Shown: in pieces, positions 1 through 7,540 of the stretch
Layout of the letters: each line of letters begins with the position of its first letter
How positions within the stretch are numbered: position 1 is the stretch's first letter
NCBI GenBank assembly: GCA_947625245.1
Contig: CANQNO010000003.1
Location: 65,915-119,239 of the forward strand
Direction of reading: 5' to 3'
DNA: 53,325 nucleotides
DNA from: an uncultured Clostridia bacterium
GTDB lineage: Bacteria; Bacillota; Clostridia; Christensenellales; Borkfalkiaceae
Notes under the pieces: model-generated
Database searches by the model: none
Told to the model about the DNA's origin: nothing
What the model saw: the letters and a program-made list of their open reading frames with translations, nothing else
Position numbers and translations under genes: made by a program

Positions 1-735
1 TATACCTTTGCGCTGTTTACCGCCGCTTATTTTTCGGCAAACGCCAAAAAAGTTAAAACGGTTAAAGGCGTTCTGCCCGTCCTCGGGGTGGGGCTGGTGT
101 TTTGCGTTCTGATAATAGCCGAACCGAACATGTCCATTACCATGTGCGTGGGGCTTTTAATGCTCGCCCTCATATTTTTGAGCGGCGCAAACCTCAAAAC
201 TTTTTTGGTAATTTTAATACCGTTCGTCGTCGCCGTTCCCGTTCTAATAATCCTTGAACCGTACCGCCTTAAAAGGCTTTCGGCTTTTATCGACCCGTGG
301 GCGTCGCCGAAGGACGAGGGATATCAGCTGATACAGTCGCTGTATGCGCTCGGCAACGGCGGGCTGTTCGGCAAGGGGCTTTTCAATTCCACCCAAAAGT
401 ACAGATTTTTGCCGTTTGCCGAAAGCGACTTTATCCTTGCCATAATGGGCGAAGAGCTCGGCTTTTTCGGTTTGATGATCTTTTTCGCGGCATGCGCGTT
501 TATAATCTGGCGGGGAATACGCATAGCCGTAAACTGCAAAGACAGGTTCGGCTTTTTGCTTGCTTCGGGGTTTACGCTTGTTTACGGAATACAGGTAATC
601 ATCAACGCTCTTGTTGTAAGCGGGGCGATCCCGCCCACGGGTTTGCCGTTGCCGTTGATTTCAAGCGGAAACACTTCGCTTATAATAACAATGTCTTCAA
701 TGGGGGTGCTATACAACATATCGAGGCGCAATTAA
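1..735 (+). CDS. ftsW: FtsW, SEDS-family septal peptidoglycan glycosyltransferase (5' truncated)
   Basis: The reading frame is open from base 1, so the start lies outside the window and about 244 residues of the C-terminal half are seen. It is a polytopic membrane protein. SEDS hallmarks are visible: EPNMSIT, the loop with FAESDFILAIMGEELGFFG, and the late PTGLPLPLISSGNTS motif. FtsW polymerises glycan strands at the septum with its partner PBP. A RodA/SpoVE paralogue is possible from sequence alone, but the following murA-ftsQ-ftsA-ftsZ genes favour FtsW. It ends 56 nt before murA with no terminator between, so the two are probably cotranscribed. Confidence 0.9.
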   Translation, partial: YTFALFTAAYFSANAKKVKTVKGVLPVLGVGLVFCVLIIAEPNMSITMCVGLLMLALIFLSGANLKTFLVILIPFVVAVPVLIILEPYRLKRLSAFIDPWASPKDEGYQLIQSLYALGNGGLFGKGLFNSTQKYRFLPFAESDFILAIMGEELGFFGLMIFFAACAFIIWRGIRIAVNCKDRFGFLLASGFTLVYGIQVIINALVVSGAIPPTGLPLPLISSGNTSLIITMSSMGVLYNISRRN

Positions 736-791
736 CAATAAAATCTCCGTCCGCCATATAATAAAGTATATTTTACTACTCGGAGTCAAAA

Positions 792-2048
792 ATGGAAAAA
801 TACGTTATAAACGGAGGAAACAAGCTGTATGGGAGCGTAAAAATTCAATCTGCCAAAAATTCGGTGCTTCCCATATTGGCTGCGGCGGTTCTTACGGACG
901 GTGAAGTGACTTTGTTGAACGTGCCCGAAATCACCGACGTAAAAAATATGGTAAAAATACTTGTTCGGCTGGGTTGCAAGGCAAATTTCAGCGGGGACAA
1001 TCTTATAATAAACAGTTCGTCGGCGAACAATTTTGAAATTCCAAGCGAACTTGCGCACGAATTGCGTTCGTCGGTGTTTTTGTTGGGTTCGTTGGTTTCG
1101 CGTTTCAAAATGGCTAAAATAGCTTTCCCGGGCGGGTGCGACATAGGGCTCAGACCTGTGGATTTGCACCTTGCGGGGCTAAAACGGTTGGGAGTGGAGA
1201 TAACCGAAAAAAACGGATACATACTTTGCAAATGCGAAAAACTTACGGGCAATGAAATAATGCTCGACTGCCCGAGCGTCGGTGCCACCGAAAATATAAT
1301 GCTCGCCGCGGTAAAGGCGGAGGGCGTCACGATTATACAAAACGCCGCGCGCGAGCCCGAAATCACCGATTTACAGAGATTTTTGAATTCCATAGGCGCA
1401 AAGGTGAACGGGGCGGGGAGCAGCACGATAACGGTAGAGGGTGTAAAAACGCTCGGCGGCGCGGTGTTCAGACCCATAAGCGACCGCATCGAAGCGGGAA
1501 CTTTTCTCGTTGCAACGGCAATGTGCGGGGGGAAAGTCGTCCTCGAATGCGCCTGCGCGGAAAATCTAATATCTCTTATACATAAACTTAGGGAAAACGG
1601 TTGCAAAATCGATATAAAAAATGATAAAATAATTTTAGAGAGTTCAAGGCGGCTCACTTCGGTAAAGTCAATCGAAACTCAACCTTATCCCGGGTTTCCC
1701 ACCGACTTGCAGGCGCAGATCACGGCTTTGTGCTGTATTTGCAAAGGACAGTCGATAATAACCGAAAACCTGTTCGAAACCCGCTTCAAGTACGTGCCCG
1801 AACTGAGAAAAATGGGCGCGGACATAACAGTGATAAACAGAAGCGCGTTCGTGAGAGGGGTTGATAAATTCAAAGGCGCCACCGTGGTTGCGCATGATTT
1901 ACGGGGCGGCGCGGCGCTCGTTTCGGCGGCGCTTGCGGCTGAAGGGAAAAGCGAAGTCCTTGACATTTCACATATAGACAGGGGATACGGCCGTTTCGAA
2001 TATAAGCTGAGAGACCTCGGCGGAGATATCGTGAGAGCGGCTGTATAG
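792..2048 (+). CDS. murA: UDP-N-acetylglucosamine 1-carboxyvinyltransferase
   Basis: This cytosolic enzyme makes the first committed step of peptidoglycan synthesis, moving enolpyruvate from PEP to UDP-GlcNAc. The 418-residue length is typical. The N-terminal KIQSAKNSVLPILAAAVL substrate-binding segment is present, as is the catalytic loop PGGCDIGLRPVDLH. Its Cys116 is the residue fosfomycin alkylates, so the enzyme is of the Cys, drug-sensitive type rather than the Cys-to-Asp type. The ATG is preceded by GGAG at 782-785. It sits between ftsW and ftsQ in the division cluster. Some Bacillota carry two copies (MurAA/MurAB); only this one is seen. Confidence 0.95.
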   Translation: MEKYVINGGNKLYGSVKIQSAKNSVLPILAAAVLTDGEVTLLNVPEITDVKNMVKILVRLGCKANFSGDNLIINSSSANNFEIPSELAHELRSSVFLLGSLVSRFKMAKIAFPGGCDIGLRPVDLHLAGLKRLGVEITEKNGYILCKCEKLTGNEIMLDCPSVGATENIMLAAVKAEGVTIIQNAAREPEITDLQRFLNSIGAKVNGAGSSTITVEGVKTLGGAVFRPISDRIEAGTFLVATAMCGGKVVLECACAENLISLIHKLRENGCKIDIKNDKIILESSRRLTSVKSIETQPYPGFPTDLQAQITALCCICKGQSIITENLFETRFKYVPELRKMGADITVINRSAFVRGVDKFKGATVVAHDLRGGAALVSAALAAEGKSEVLDISHIDRGYGRFEYKLRDLGGDIVRAAV

Positions 2049-2056
2049 ACGGACAA

Positions 2057-2818
2057 ATGAAACATATAAGCAAAATAATCTGGCTTGTGATCGCCGTAAT
2101 TTTCATCGCGTCGGTAATTATCGGTCTCGGCGTGATTTTCGCCGTTAAAAACGTGAACGTTTCGCTCGTGAGCTATACATATAATAGCTGGGAGGAAATG
2201 TCCGACGACCAAAAGGCGGACGCGCAGAATTTGATAGACGGCTTCAAAACGCAGGTTTTAAGCGAATACCGCGGCAAACTTATGGGCTCCGTTTCCGAAG
2301 AAAAAATAAAAAAATGCTTCGATGGAACGGATTACGTGCTTGAAGGTTTTCAAAAGGATTATCCCTGTACGCTGAACATTACGCTTAAAGAGCGGCGAGA
2401 GACTTTTGCTATATTTTCTTCCGACGGCTATAAGGTATACGATTCGGACGGGGAATTTTTCAGGATGAAGCCCAACCTCGAAAACAACGTGGACGGCGCG
2501 CTAAACGTGCTTGCCGAAGTTTCCGAAGAGAGGATAAAGGATGTGGCGTACGTCGCCAGATTGTTTGCCGACAGTTTTTCGGCATTGCGTTCCATGGTGG
2601 AAAGAATTTCCATTGACAGAACGGACGCCGACAATATGACTTTTATGTTGAGATGCGGCTTAAAAATACGCGTTATAGACTATGAAAATCTCACCGAAGC
2701 AAAAATAAGCGCGGCGGTTGCCGGCTTTGAAAAACTTTCGGGCGAGCAAAAACTCCGCGGCGTGATACGCGCCGATGTGTCGGGCGGTTCCGCTGTTGCG
2801 ATATATCTACCTGCTTGA
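2057..2818 (+). CDS. ftsQ: FtsQ/DivIB cell division protein
   Basis: A 253-residue bitopic membrane protein: short cytoplasmic tail, one transmembrane helix at about residues 6-29, then an extracytoplasmic region. The part after the helix (VKNVNVSLVSYTYNSW) fits the start of a POTRA domain, followed by a beta domain as in DivIB. The family scaffolds the divisome with FtsL/DivIC and regulates septal synthesis. Overall conservation is low, as is usual for FtsQ, and the position between murA and ftsA supports the call. It starts 8 nt after murA and is closed by a strong terminator, so it probably ends the ftsW-murA-ftsQ transcript. Confidence 0.8.
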   Translation: MKHISKIIWLVIAVIFIASVIIGLGVIFAVKNVNVSLVSYTYNSWEEMSDDQKADAQNLIDGFKTQVLSEYRGKLMGSVSEEKIKKCFDGTDYVLEGFQKDYPCTLNITLKERRETFAIFSSDGYKVYDSDGEFFRMKPNLENNVDGALNVLAEVSEERIKDVAYVARLFADSFSALRSMVERISIDRTDADNMTFMLRCGLKIRVIDYENLTEAKISAAVAGFEKLSGEQKLRGVIRADVSGGSAVAIYLPA

Positions 2819-2831
2819 TTTACAACTTAAC

Positions 2832-2861
2832 AAAAAAGCGGCGCATATGCGCCGCTTTTTT
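2832..2861 (+). terminator. Intrinsic terminator after ftsQ
   Basis: GCGGCGCA/TGCGCCGC is an 18-base palindrome at 2838-2855. It is preceded by six A and followed by six T, so it can act on both strands. It separates the ftsQ end from the new ftsA promoter. Confidence 0.9.
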
Positions 2862-2872
2862 GCTTCAATCTG

Positions 2873-2901
2873 TTGACTTTTATAATTCTTTATTATATAA
2901 T
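2873..2901 (+). promoter_or_regulatory. SigA-type promoter for ftsA-ftsZ
   Basis: TTGACT at 2873-2878, a 17-nt spacer, then TATAAT at 2896-2901. It lies just after the terminator and 33 nt before the ftsA start. AAGGA at 2922-2926 is the ribosome site. Confidence 0.85.
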
Positions 2902-2933
2902 CAATTATATAATAATGTTTTAAGGATTTTATT

Positions 2934-4064
2934 ATGGTTACGCGTTCGGGCTATGTGGCGGTGCTTGACATCCGTTCTTCCGAAATGACTGCGGTTGTCG
3001 GGGAAAGGGGCGTTAACAACACTTTTATAATAAAAAGCAAATTTACCTGCTCGTACGACGGCTATGCCGAGGGCGAATTGCTCGATCCGGCTAACTTCGT
3101 TTCCGCCGTTTCGGGGCTTGTGCGCAACACGCTTGCGTCGTCGGGCGGCATTAAAACTTTTTATATCGGTATACCCGGCGAATTTCTTAAAACGGTAAAT
3201 TCCGAAAAGGTCATAACCTTCCAGTCGGCAAAAAAAATTCACAAGTCTGATGTGCAGACGCTCGTCGCCCTGTCGACGCCGGAACGCGAACAGGAGTGGC
3301 GTACCATACGCAACAGTTGCGCATATTACGTGCTTTCGGACAAGCGTAAGCTCATAAATCCCGTCGGGGCGGTTTCGGACAGCTTGCAAGGCAAATTCAG
3401 CTTTTTCAAGTGCAAAAATTCCTTTATAGACTGTCTTACGAAAGCCTTTAAAAAGTTTGAAAACATACGGGATTTGAATTTACTCCCTTCGCCGCTCGCC
3501 CAGGCGCTGTATCTTATTGAACCTGAAAAACGCGACGAATGTGCCGTTTTGTTTGATTTGGGCTATATTTCTTCGACTTACAGCGTGGTTTTGGGCAACG
3601 GGATTTTATACAGCGAATCGTTTTCGGTGGGTATAGGGCATGTGGCTTTTTATCTGATGGACGAGCTGGATATTCCCTTCGAAGTGGCGACTACTTTTCT
3701 TTCGACGGTCAATCTCAACGCGAAAGAGAAGCTTGAAAGCATGGAAGAGTGCATTTATGACGGAAAGACGTACAGCTTTTCCACACAGACCCTGCGCGAC
3801 AAAATGCGGGAGGGGCTTGACCTTATCTGCGAGACTATAGAAGTTTGCAGGCAGAATTTCCCCGGCAGAAACATAGATTCCAAACCGCTTTTGATAACTG
3901 GTGAGGGCGTAAAAACCGTGAGGGGTGCCGTCGACCATATTTCGGGCAGGCTCGTTAAGAGCGTTGAAATAATTTCGCCCAAAGTTCCTTATTACGATAA
4001 ACCGCAATTTTCGTCCCTTTTCAGCCTTTTGGATATGGCTTTGACGGACGGACGCAACAATTAA
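2934..4064 (+). CDS. ftsA: Divergent FtsA-like actin-fold division protein
   Basis: A 376-residue actin-fold protein placed directly before ftsZ; FtsA normally tethers FtsZ to the membrane. Traces of the ATPase motifs remain but are altered. The first phosphate loop reads LDIRSSEM instead of DIGTxK. The second reads VLFDLGYISSTYSVV where FtsA has DIGGGTTD. A late LLITGEGVKTVRGA matches the adenosine motif. The protein ends soon after FSSLFSLLDMALTDGRNN, with no visible linker or C-terminal amphipathic membrane helix, and is shorter than the usual 400-440 residues. It could be a degenerate FtsA or a different FtsZ partner. The family assignment rests on fold traces and position. Confidence 0.75.
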   Translation: MVTRSGYVAVLDIRSSEMTAVVGERGVNNTFIIKSKFTCSYDGYAEGELLDPANFVSAVSGLVRNTLASSGGIKTFYIGIPGEFLKTVNSEKVITFQSAKKIHKSDVQTLVALSTPEREQEWRTIRNSCAYYVLSDKRKLINPVGAVSDSLQGKFSFFKCKNSFIDCLTKAFKKFENIRDLNLLPSPLAQALYLIEPEKRDECAVLFDLGYISSTYSVVLGNGILYSESFSVGIGHVAFYLMDELDIPFEVATTFLSTVNLNAKEKLESMEECIYDGKTYSFSTQTLRDKMREGLDLICETIEVCRQNFPGRNIDSKPLLITGEGVKTVRGAVDHISGRLVKSVEIISPKVPYYDKPQFSSLFSLLDMALTDGRNN

Positions 4065-4098
4065 GAATATACTTTATTTACATTTTCGGAGGTCACTG

Positions 4099-5511
4099 AT
4101 GTTTAACGACTACGGCAATACATATAATTCCAACCCCAATCCCGCACCCGCGGAAAACGGCGGGCAGTTCGGCAGAGCCAGAATTAAGGTAATAGGCGTG
4201 GGCGGCGCGGGCAACAATGCCGTCAACAGAATGATAGAGGCTGGCATAACCAGCGCCGAATACTATGTTGTGAATACCGACAGCCAGATACTTGCGCTGT
4301 CGCTTTGCAAGAACAAAATACAGATAGGCGCGGCTTTGACTAAAGGTCTCGGCGCGGGCGCCGATCCCGAAGTGGGTCGCGCGGCGGCGGAAGAGAGCAA
4401 GGAAGCTTTGGCGGAAGCCGTAAAGGATACCGACCTGCTGTTTATTACGGCGGGCATGGGCGGCGGCACGGGCACCGGAGCCGCGCCCGTTATAGCAAAA
4501 CTTGCAAGGGATTTAAAAATTTTAACCGTTGCGGTTGTCACGGAACCGTTCAGTTTCGAGGGCAGAACGCGTATGGCGAATACCGCAAAGGGTCTCGACA
4601 ACCTTAAAAAATATGTGGATACGCTCATAGTTATCCCCAACGACAAGCTCAAAACCGTCGTTGCGAGAAATACGCCTATGGGCGAAGCGTTGCGCATTGC
4701 CGACGAAATTTTAAAGCAGGGCATACGCGGAATAGCCGAACTCATTGTAAACCCTGCGTTGATAAACCTCGATTTCGCGGATGTAAAGACAATTTTGAAG
4801 GACAAGGGGATAGCCCATCTCGGAGTGGGCGTTGCAAAGGGCGACAACCGCATTGTGGAAGCCGTTCGCCTTGCCATAAGCTGTCCTCTTTTGCAAACCA
4901 CTATAGAGGGTGCAAAGGGAGTTATACTCAACGTTTGCGGCGGACAGGATTTGACCTTTGACGAAGTTTCGGACGCTGCCGAGCTTGTAAAGGGAGTTGT
5001 CGCCGCCGACGCAAATATAATTTTCGGTGCAAGAATCGACCCCAATGTGCATGACGAAGTGGAAATCACAGTTATAGCCACGGGCTTTCCCGGTTTTGAA
5101 AACAAGCAGATAGAAGCCCGCGCATTGAGAAGCGGAACCCCTTATGAGGCTTCGGGAAGAGATTTGTTTGTATCTGACCAGCCCGCGGCACAATACGGCG
5201 CGCCCGTGCAGGGCGGGAGGATGTCGGTAAACGAACCCTATTATCCCAACCGTCCCGTAGAACAGCCGCAGTACAGGCAACCTTCGCAGCCCGATTACCA
5301 GCAGTATGCGCCGCAGAATATGCAGCCGCCTTACTATCAACAGCCCGTACGCAACGTTCCGCCCGTGCAACCCCAGCCTGCACCGCAACCCCAGCAACCG
5401 CCCGTCCAGCCTGCGCCCGACGAGGCGATAGAGCGCCCTACCGAAAAGGAAATACCCAAATTCATACAGGTGCTTAAAGGTTTCGGAAGAAAAAACAACA
5501 ACCAGGATTGA
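4099..5511 (+). CDS. ftsZ: FtsZ tubulin-like cell division GTPase
   Basis: It forms the cytokinetic ring. An unstructured N-terminus of about 27 residues precedes the GTPase core, which begins at RIKVIGVGGAGNNAVNRM. The tubulin signature GGGTGTGAAP is at residues 121-130, and the T7 region NPALINLDFADVKTI is intact. After about residue 345 comes a Pro/Gln/Tyr-rich linker, then a C-terminal peptide EIPKFIQVLKGFGRK that would bind FtsA-type anchors. The ATG has a strong GGAGG at 4088-4092. It is cotranscribed with ftsA (34-nt gap) and followed by a terminator. Confidence 0.98.
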   Translation: MFNDYGNTYNSNPNPAPAENGGQFGRARIKVIGVGGAGNNAVNRMIEAGITSAEYYVVNTDSQILALSLCKNKIQIGAALTKGLGAGADPEVGRAAAEESKEALAEAVKDTDLLFITAGMGGGTGTGAAPVIAKLARDLKILTVAVVTEPFSFEGRTRMANTAKGLDNLKKYVDTLIVIPNDKLKTVVARNTPMGEALRIADEILKQGIRGIAELIVNPALINLDFADVKTILKDKGIAHLGVGVAKGDNRIVEAVRLAISCPLLQTTIEGAKGVILNVCGGQDLTFDEVSDAAELVKGVVAADANIIFGARIDPNVHDEVEITVIATGFPGFENKQIEARALRSGTPYEASGRDLFVSDQPAAQYGAPVQGGRMSVNEPYYPNRPVEQPQYRQPSQPDYQQYAPQNMQPPYYQQPVRNVPPVQPQPAPQPQQPPVQPAPDEAIERPTEKEIPKFIQVLKGFGRKNNNQD

Positions 5512-5530
5512 TTTTTAGAATAAAATATTA

Positions 5531-5576
5531 AAACCAACAAAAAAGCGTTCCGTGCGGAACGCTTTTTTGTTGGTTT
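5531..5576. terminator. Bidirectional terminator between ftsZ and spoVG
   Basis: Bases 5531-5552 and 5555-5576 are a perfect 22-bp inverted repeat, with core GCGTTCCG/CGGAACGC flanked by A and T runs. It lies between convergent genes, so it can end both transcripts. Confidence 0.92.
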
Positions 5577-5614
5577 TGTTACTTTATTATGCGCGACTGT
5601 CAAAATAATTGGTT

Positions 5615-5890
5615 TTACTGTTCAAACGCTTTTTCGAGTTCTTCTTCATAAGCTGTCAAAATAGCTTTTTTCAATATCTCGCGGGTCTCGGTATTCAGAG
5701 GGTGCGCAATATCTTTATACTCGCCGTCGTTGGTCTTTCTGCTGGGCATTGCGATAAATGCGCCTTCGGTAGAATCGATAACTTTTATGTCGTGTACCAC
5801 AAAGCATTCGTCAAAAGTCACCGAAGCTACGGCTTTCAATTTGCTGTCATCCTTAGTTACAAGTCTGATTCGTACATCTGAAATTTTCAT
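5615..5890 (-). CDS. spoVG: SpoVG RNA-binding regulator
   Basis: A 91-residue protein beginning [27 protein letters not shown], the SpoVG signature. It also contains the FIAMPSRK motif and the DIAHPLN segment. SpoVG is a small site-specific nucleic-acid-binding regulator widespread in Bacillota, including non-sporulating ones. An upstream in-frame ATG at 5932 would add 14 residues, but the 5890 ATG has the ribosome site GGAAGGTGG and matches the family start. It is a single-gene unit, convergent with ftsZ. Confidence 0.93.
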   Translation of the reverse strand: MKISDVRIRLVTKDDSKLKAVASVTFDECFVVHDIKVIDSTEGAFIAMPSRKTNDGEYKDIAHPLNTETREILKKAILTAYEEELEKAFEQ

Positions 5891-5923
5891 AATCCACCTT
5901 CCGATAATACTTTCAATGTAACC

Positions 5924-5952
5924 ATTATACATTAAAAGTTATTTGATTTCAA
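5924..5952 (-). promoter_or_regulatory. SigA-type promoter for spoVG
   Basis: On the minus strand TTGAAA (5947-5952), a 17-nt spacer and TATAAT (5924-5929), with TG just before the -10. It sits 34 nt ahead of the chosen spoVG start and overlaps the rejected upstream ATG, which supports that start. Confidence 0.8.
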
Positions 5953-6046
5953 TACCTTAATAAAAAATTTCTTTAAAATTTACCAAAAAATTTAAAAAAA
6001 TTATTTTTTTCGTGCTAGATTTGCTTTTTACTTAATAAAATTTAGT

Positions 6047-7381
6047 ATGTACAGCAGTTTGCTTAAAAATTTCGGCAGCTTTTATTTTATAGGAATCGGC
6101 GGCGTGAGTATGAGCGCGCTTGCCAAATATCTCGCCGATTGCGGTAAAACCGTGGCGGGAAGCGACGTTTGCGACAGCGCGTACGTGCGCGATTTAAAGA
6201 ATATGAATATAAAAGTGTGCCTCGACAGCCGCAGGGAGAGCGTGGCGGATTTCGAAGCGGTGGTGTATACCGACGCCATACGCGAAAACGACGTGCAGCT
6301 CTGCGAAGCCCGCGCTCTCGGCAAATGCGTTGTTTCGAGAGGTCAGTTGTTATATGAAATCAGCCGCAATTTCAAAAAAGTCATAGCCGTATCGGGCTGT
6401 CACGGCAAAACCACCTGCACGGCGATGCTTGCGCATATTTTCCGCGCGGCGGGTAAAAATTTCACCGCGCACGTGGGCGGCAGGGATCCCGGCTTCGGGA
6501 ATTACCTAAATTGCGGGAGCGACTGTTTTATAACCGAAGCCTGCGAGTACAAAAAAAATTTTCTTTTGCTTAAACCGGACTGCGCGGTTGTTTTAAACAG
6601 CAGTCCCGACCATCTCGAATGTTACGGAAGCGAGGAAAATTTAAAACAGAGTTATATACAATTCAAAAGTTCTGCGGAAATCAAAGTAGGGCTTTACGGC
6701 GATTTGGAAAAGGACGGGCTTTCGTTCGGTTTTGATAAAAACGCCGACTATCATGCGGGAAATATTGCCGAAACGGACGGATTTTACACGTTTACGGCAT
6801 ACGAAAAGGGTAAGCCGCTGGGTAAAATCGCCATGCGCGTTTACGGTAAGCACAATATTTTAAACGCGCTCGCCGCCATTGCCGTGTCGAGGAGCTTCGG
6901 GATATCTTTCGAGGAGATTTGCGAAGGTATAGCAAGCTTTGCGGGGGTGGAAAGGCGGTTCGAAACACTTTGCGTCAAAAACGGTGTTTCTTATGTGGCG
7001 GACTATGCGCACCATCCCGAAGAAATACGCGCGGCAGTCCGTACTGCCAAAAAAATTGCGCGCGGCAAGTTGTTTGTGGTATTTCAGCCGCACACTTATT
7101 CCCGCACGAAAATGTTGATTAAACAGTTTGTAAAAGTGCTATCGCCGTTGAATAACCTAATGGTTTACCGTACTTTCGCGGCGAGGGAGTATTACGACGA
7201 CGCGGGCAGCGCGCTGACGCTTTCGCAAAAGCTGAGACGTTCGCGTTACGGCGACGCCGTGCAGGACATATCCGATTTTATATCGGGCGCGTCGGACGGG
7301 GATTTTGTGCTGTTTCTCGGGGCGGGCGACATATACGACATCGCAAAGTCGGTATGCCGCAACGACTGTACGGCACGGTAA
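6047..7381 (+). CDS. murC: UDP-N-acetylmuramate--L-alanine ligase
   Basis: It adds L-alanine to UDP-MurNAc using ATP, the first amino-acid step of the peptidoglycan stem. The 444 residues carry the N-terminal FIGIGGVSMSALA dinucleotide-fold loop, the Mur-ligase P-loop GCHGKTT at residues 117-123, the central HNILNALAAIAV motif and the C-terminal DYAHHPEEIRA. No good Shine-Dalgarno precedes the ATG, but the distance from this ATG to FIGIGG matches the family. The 156-nt upstream gap is very AT-rich and gave no convincing promoter on this strand. Confidence 0.95.
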   Translation: MYSSLLKNFGSFYFIGIGGVSMSALAKYLADCGKTVAGSDVCDSAYVRDLKNMNIKVCLDSRRESVADFEAVVYTDAIRENDVQLCEARALGKCVVSRGQLLYEISRNFKKVIAVSGCHGKTTCTAMLAHIFRAAGKNFTAHVGGRDPGFGNYLNCGSDCFITEACEYKKNFLLLKPDCAVVLNSSPDHLECYGSEENLKQSYIQFKSSAEIKVGLYGDLEKDGLSFGFDKNADYHAGNIAETDGFYTFTAYEKGKPLGKIAMRVYGKHNILNALAAIAVSRSFGISFEEICEGIASFAGVERRFETLCVKNGVSYVADYAHHPEEIRAAVRTAKKIARGKLFVVFQPHTYSRTKMLIKQFVKVLSPLNNLMVYRTFAAREYYDDAGSALTLSQKLRRSRYGDAVQDISDFISGASDGDFVLFLGAGDIYDIAKSVCRNDCTAR

Positions 7382-7399
7382 AAGCGGGTACTAAATATA

Positions 7400-7424
7400 A
7401 AGGCGGGCGGCAGCCCGTCTTTTT
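7400..7424 (+). terminator. Probable terminator after murC
   Basis: The stem CGGGC/GCCCG (7404-7408, 7413-7417) has a GGCA loop and is extended by weaker pairs. A T-rich run follows. It is shorter than the other terminators in the window. Confidence 0.65.
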
Positions 7425-7467
7425 ATATATAATATATATAAAAAATTTATTTACCGCGTTCAATTTG

Positions 7468-7496
7468 TTGTTATTTTTTTTTATAAATGGTATAAT
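7468..7496 (+). promoter_or_regulatory. Promoter for the ftsK-to-nadE run
   Basis: TTGTTA at 7468-7473, a 17-nt spacer and TATAAT at 7491-7496 with an extended -10 TGG. It lies 44 nt before the ftsK start. Confidence 0.75.
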
Positions 7497-7540
7497 TAAA
7501 AAGTATTCAAAAGTTTACCAAAATTTATCGGAGTAATAAA

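Noticed and set aside
5609-5921. Plus-strand ORFs opposite spoVG
   Set aside because: SpoVG on the minus strand has family motifs, a promoter and a ribosome site. The opposite ORFs have none.
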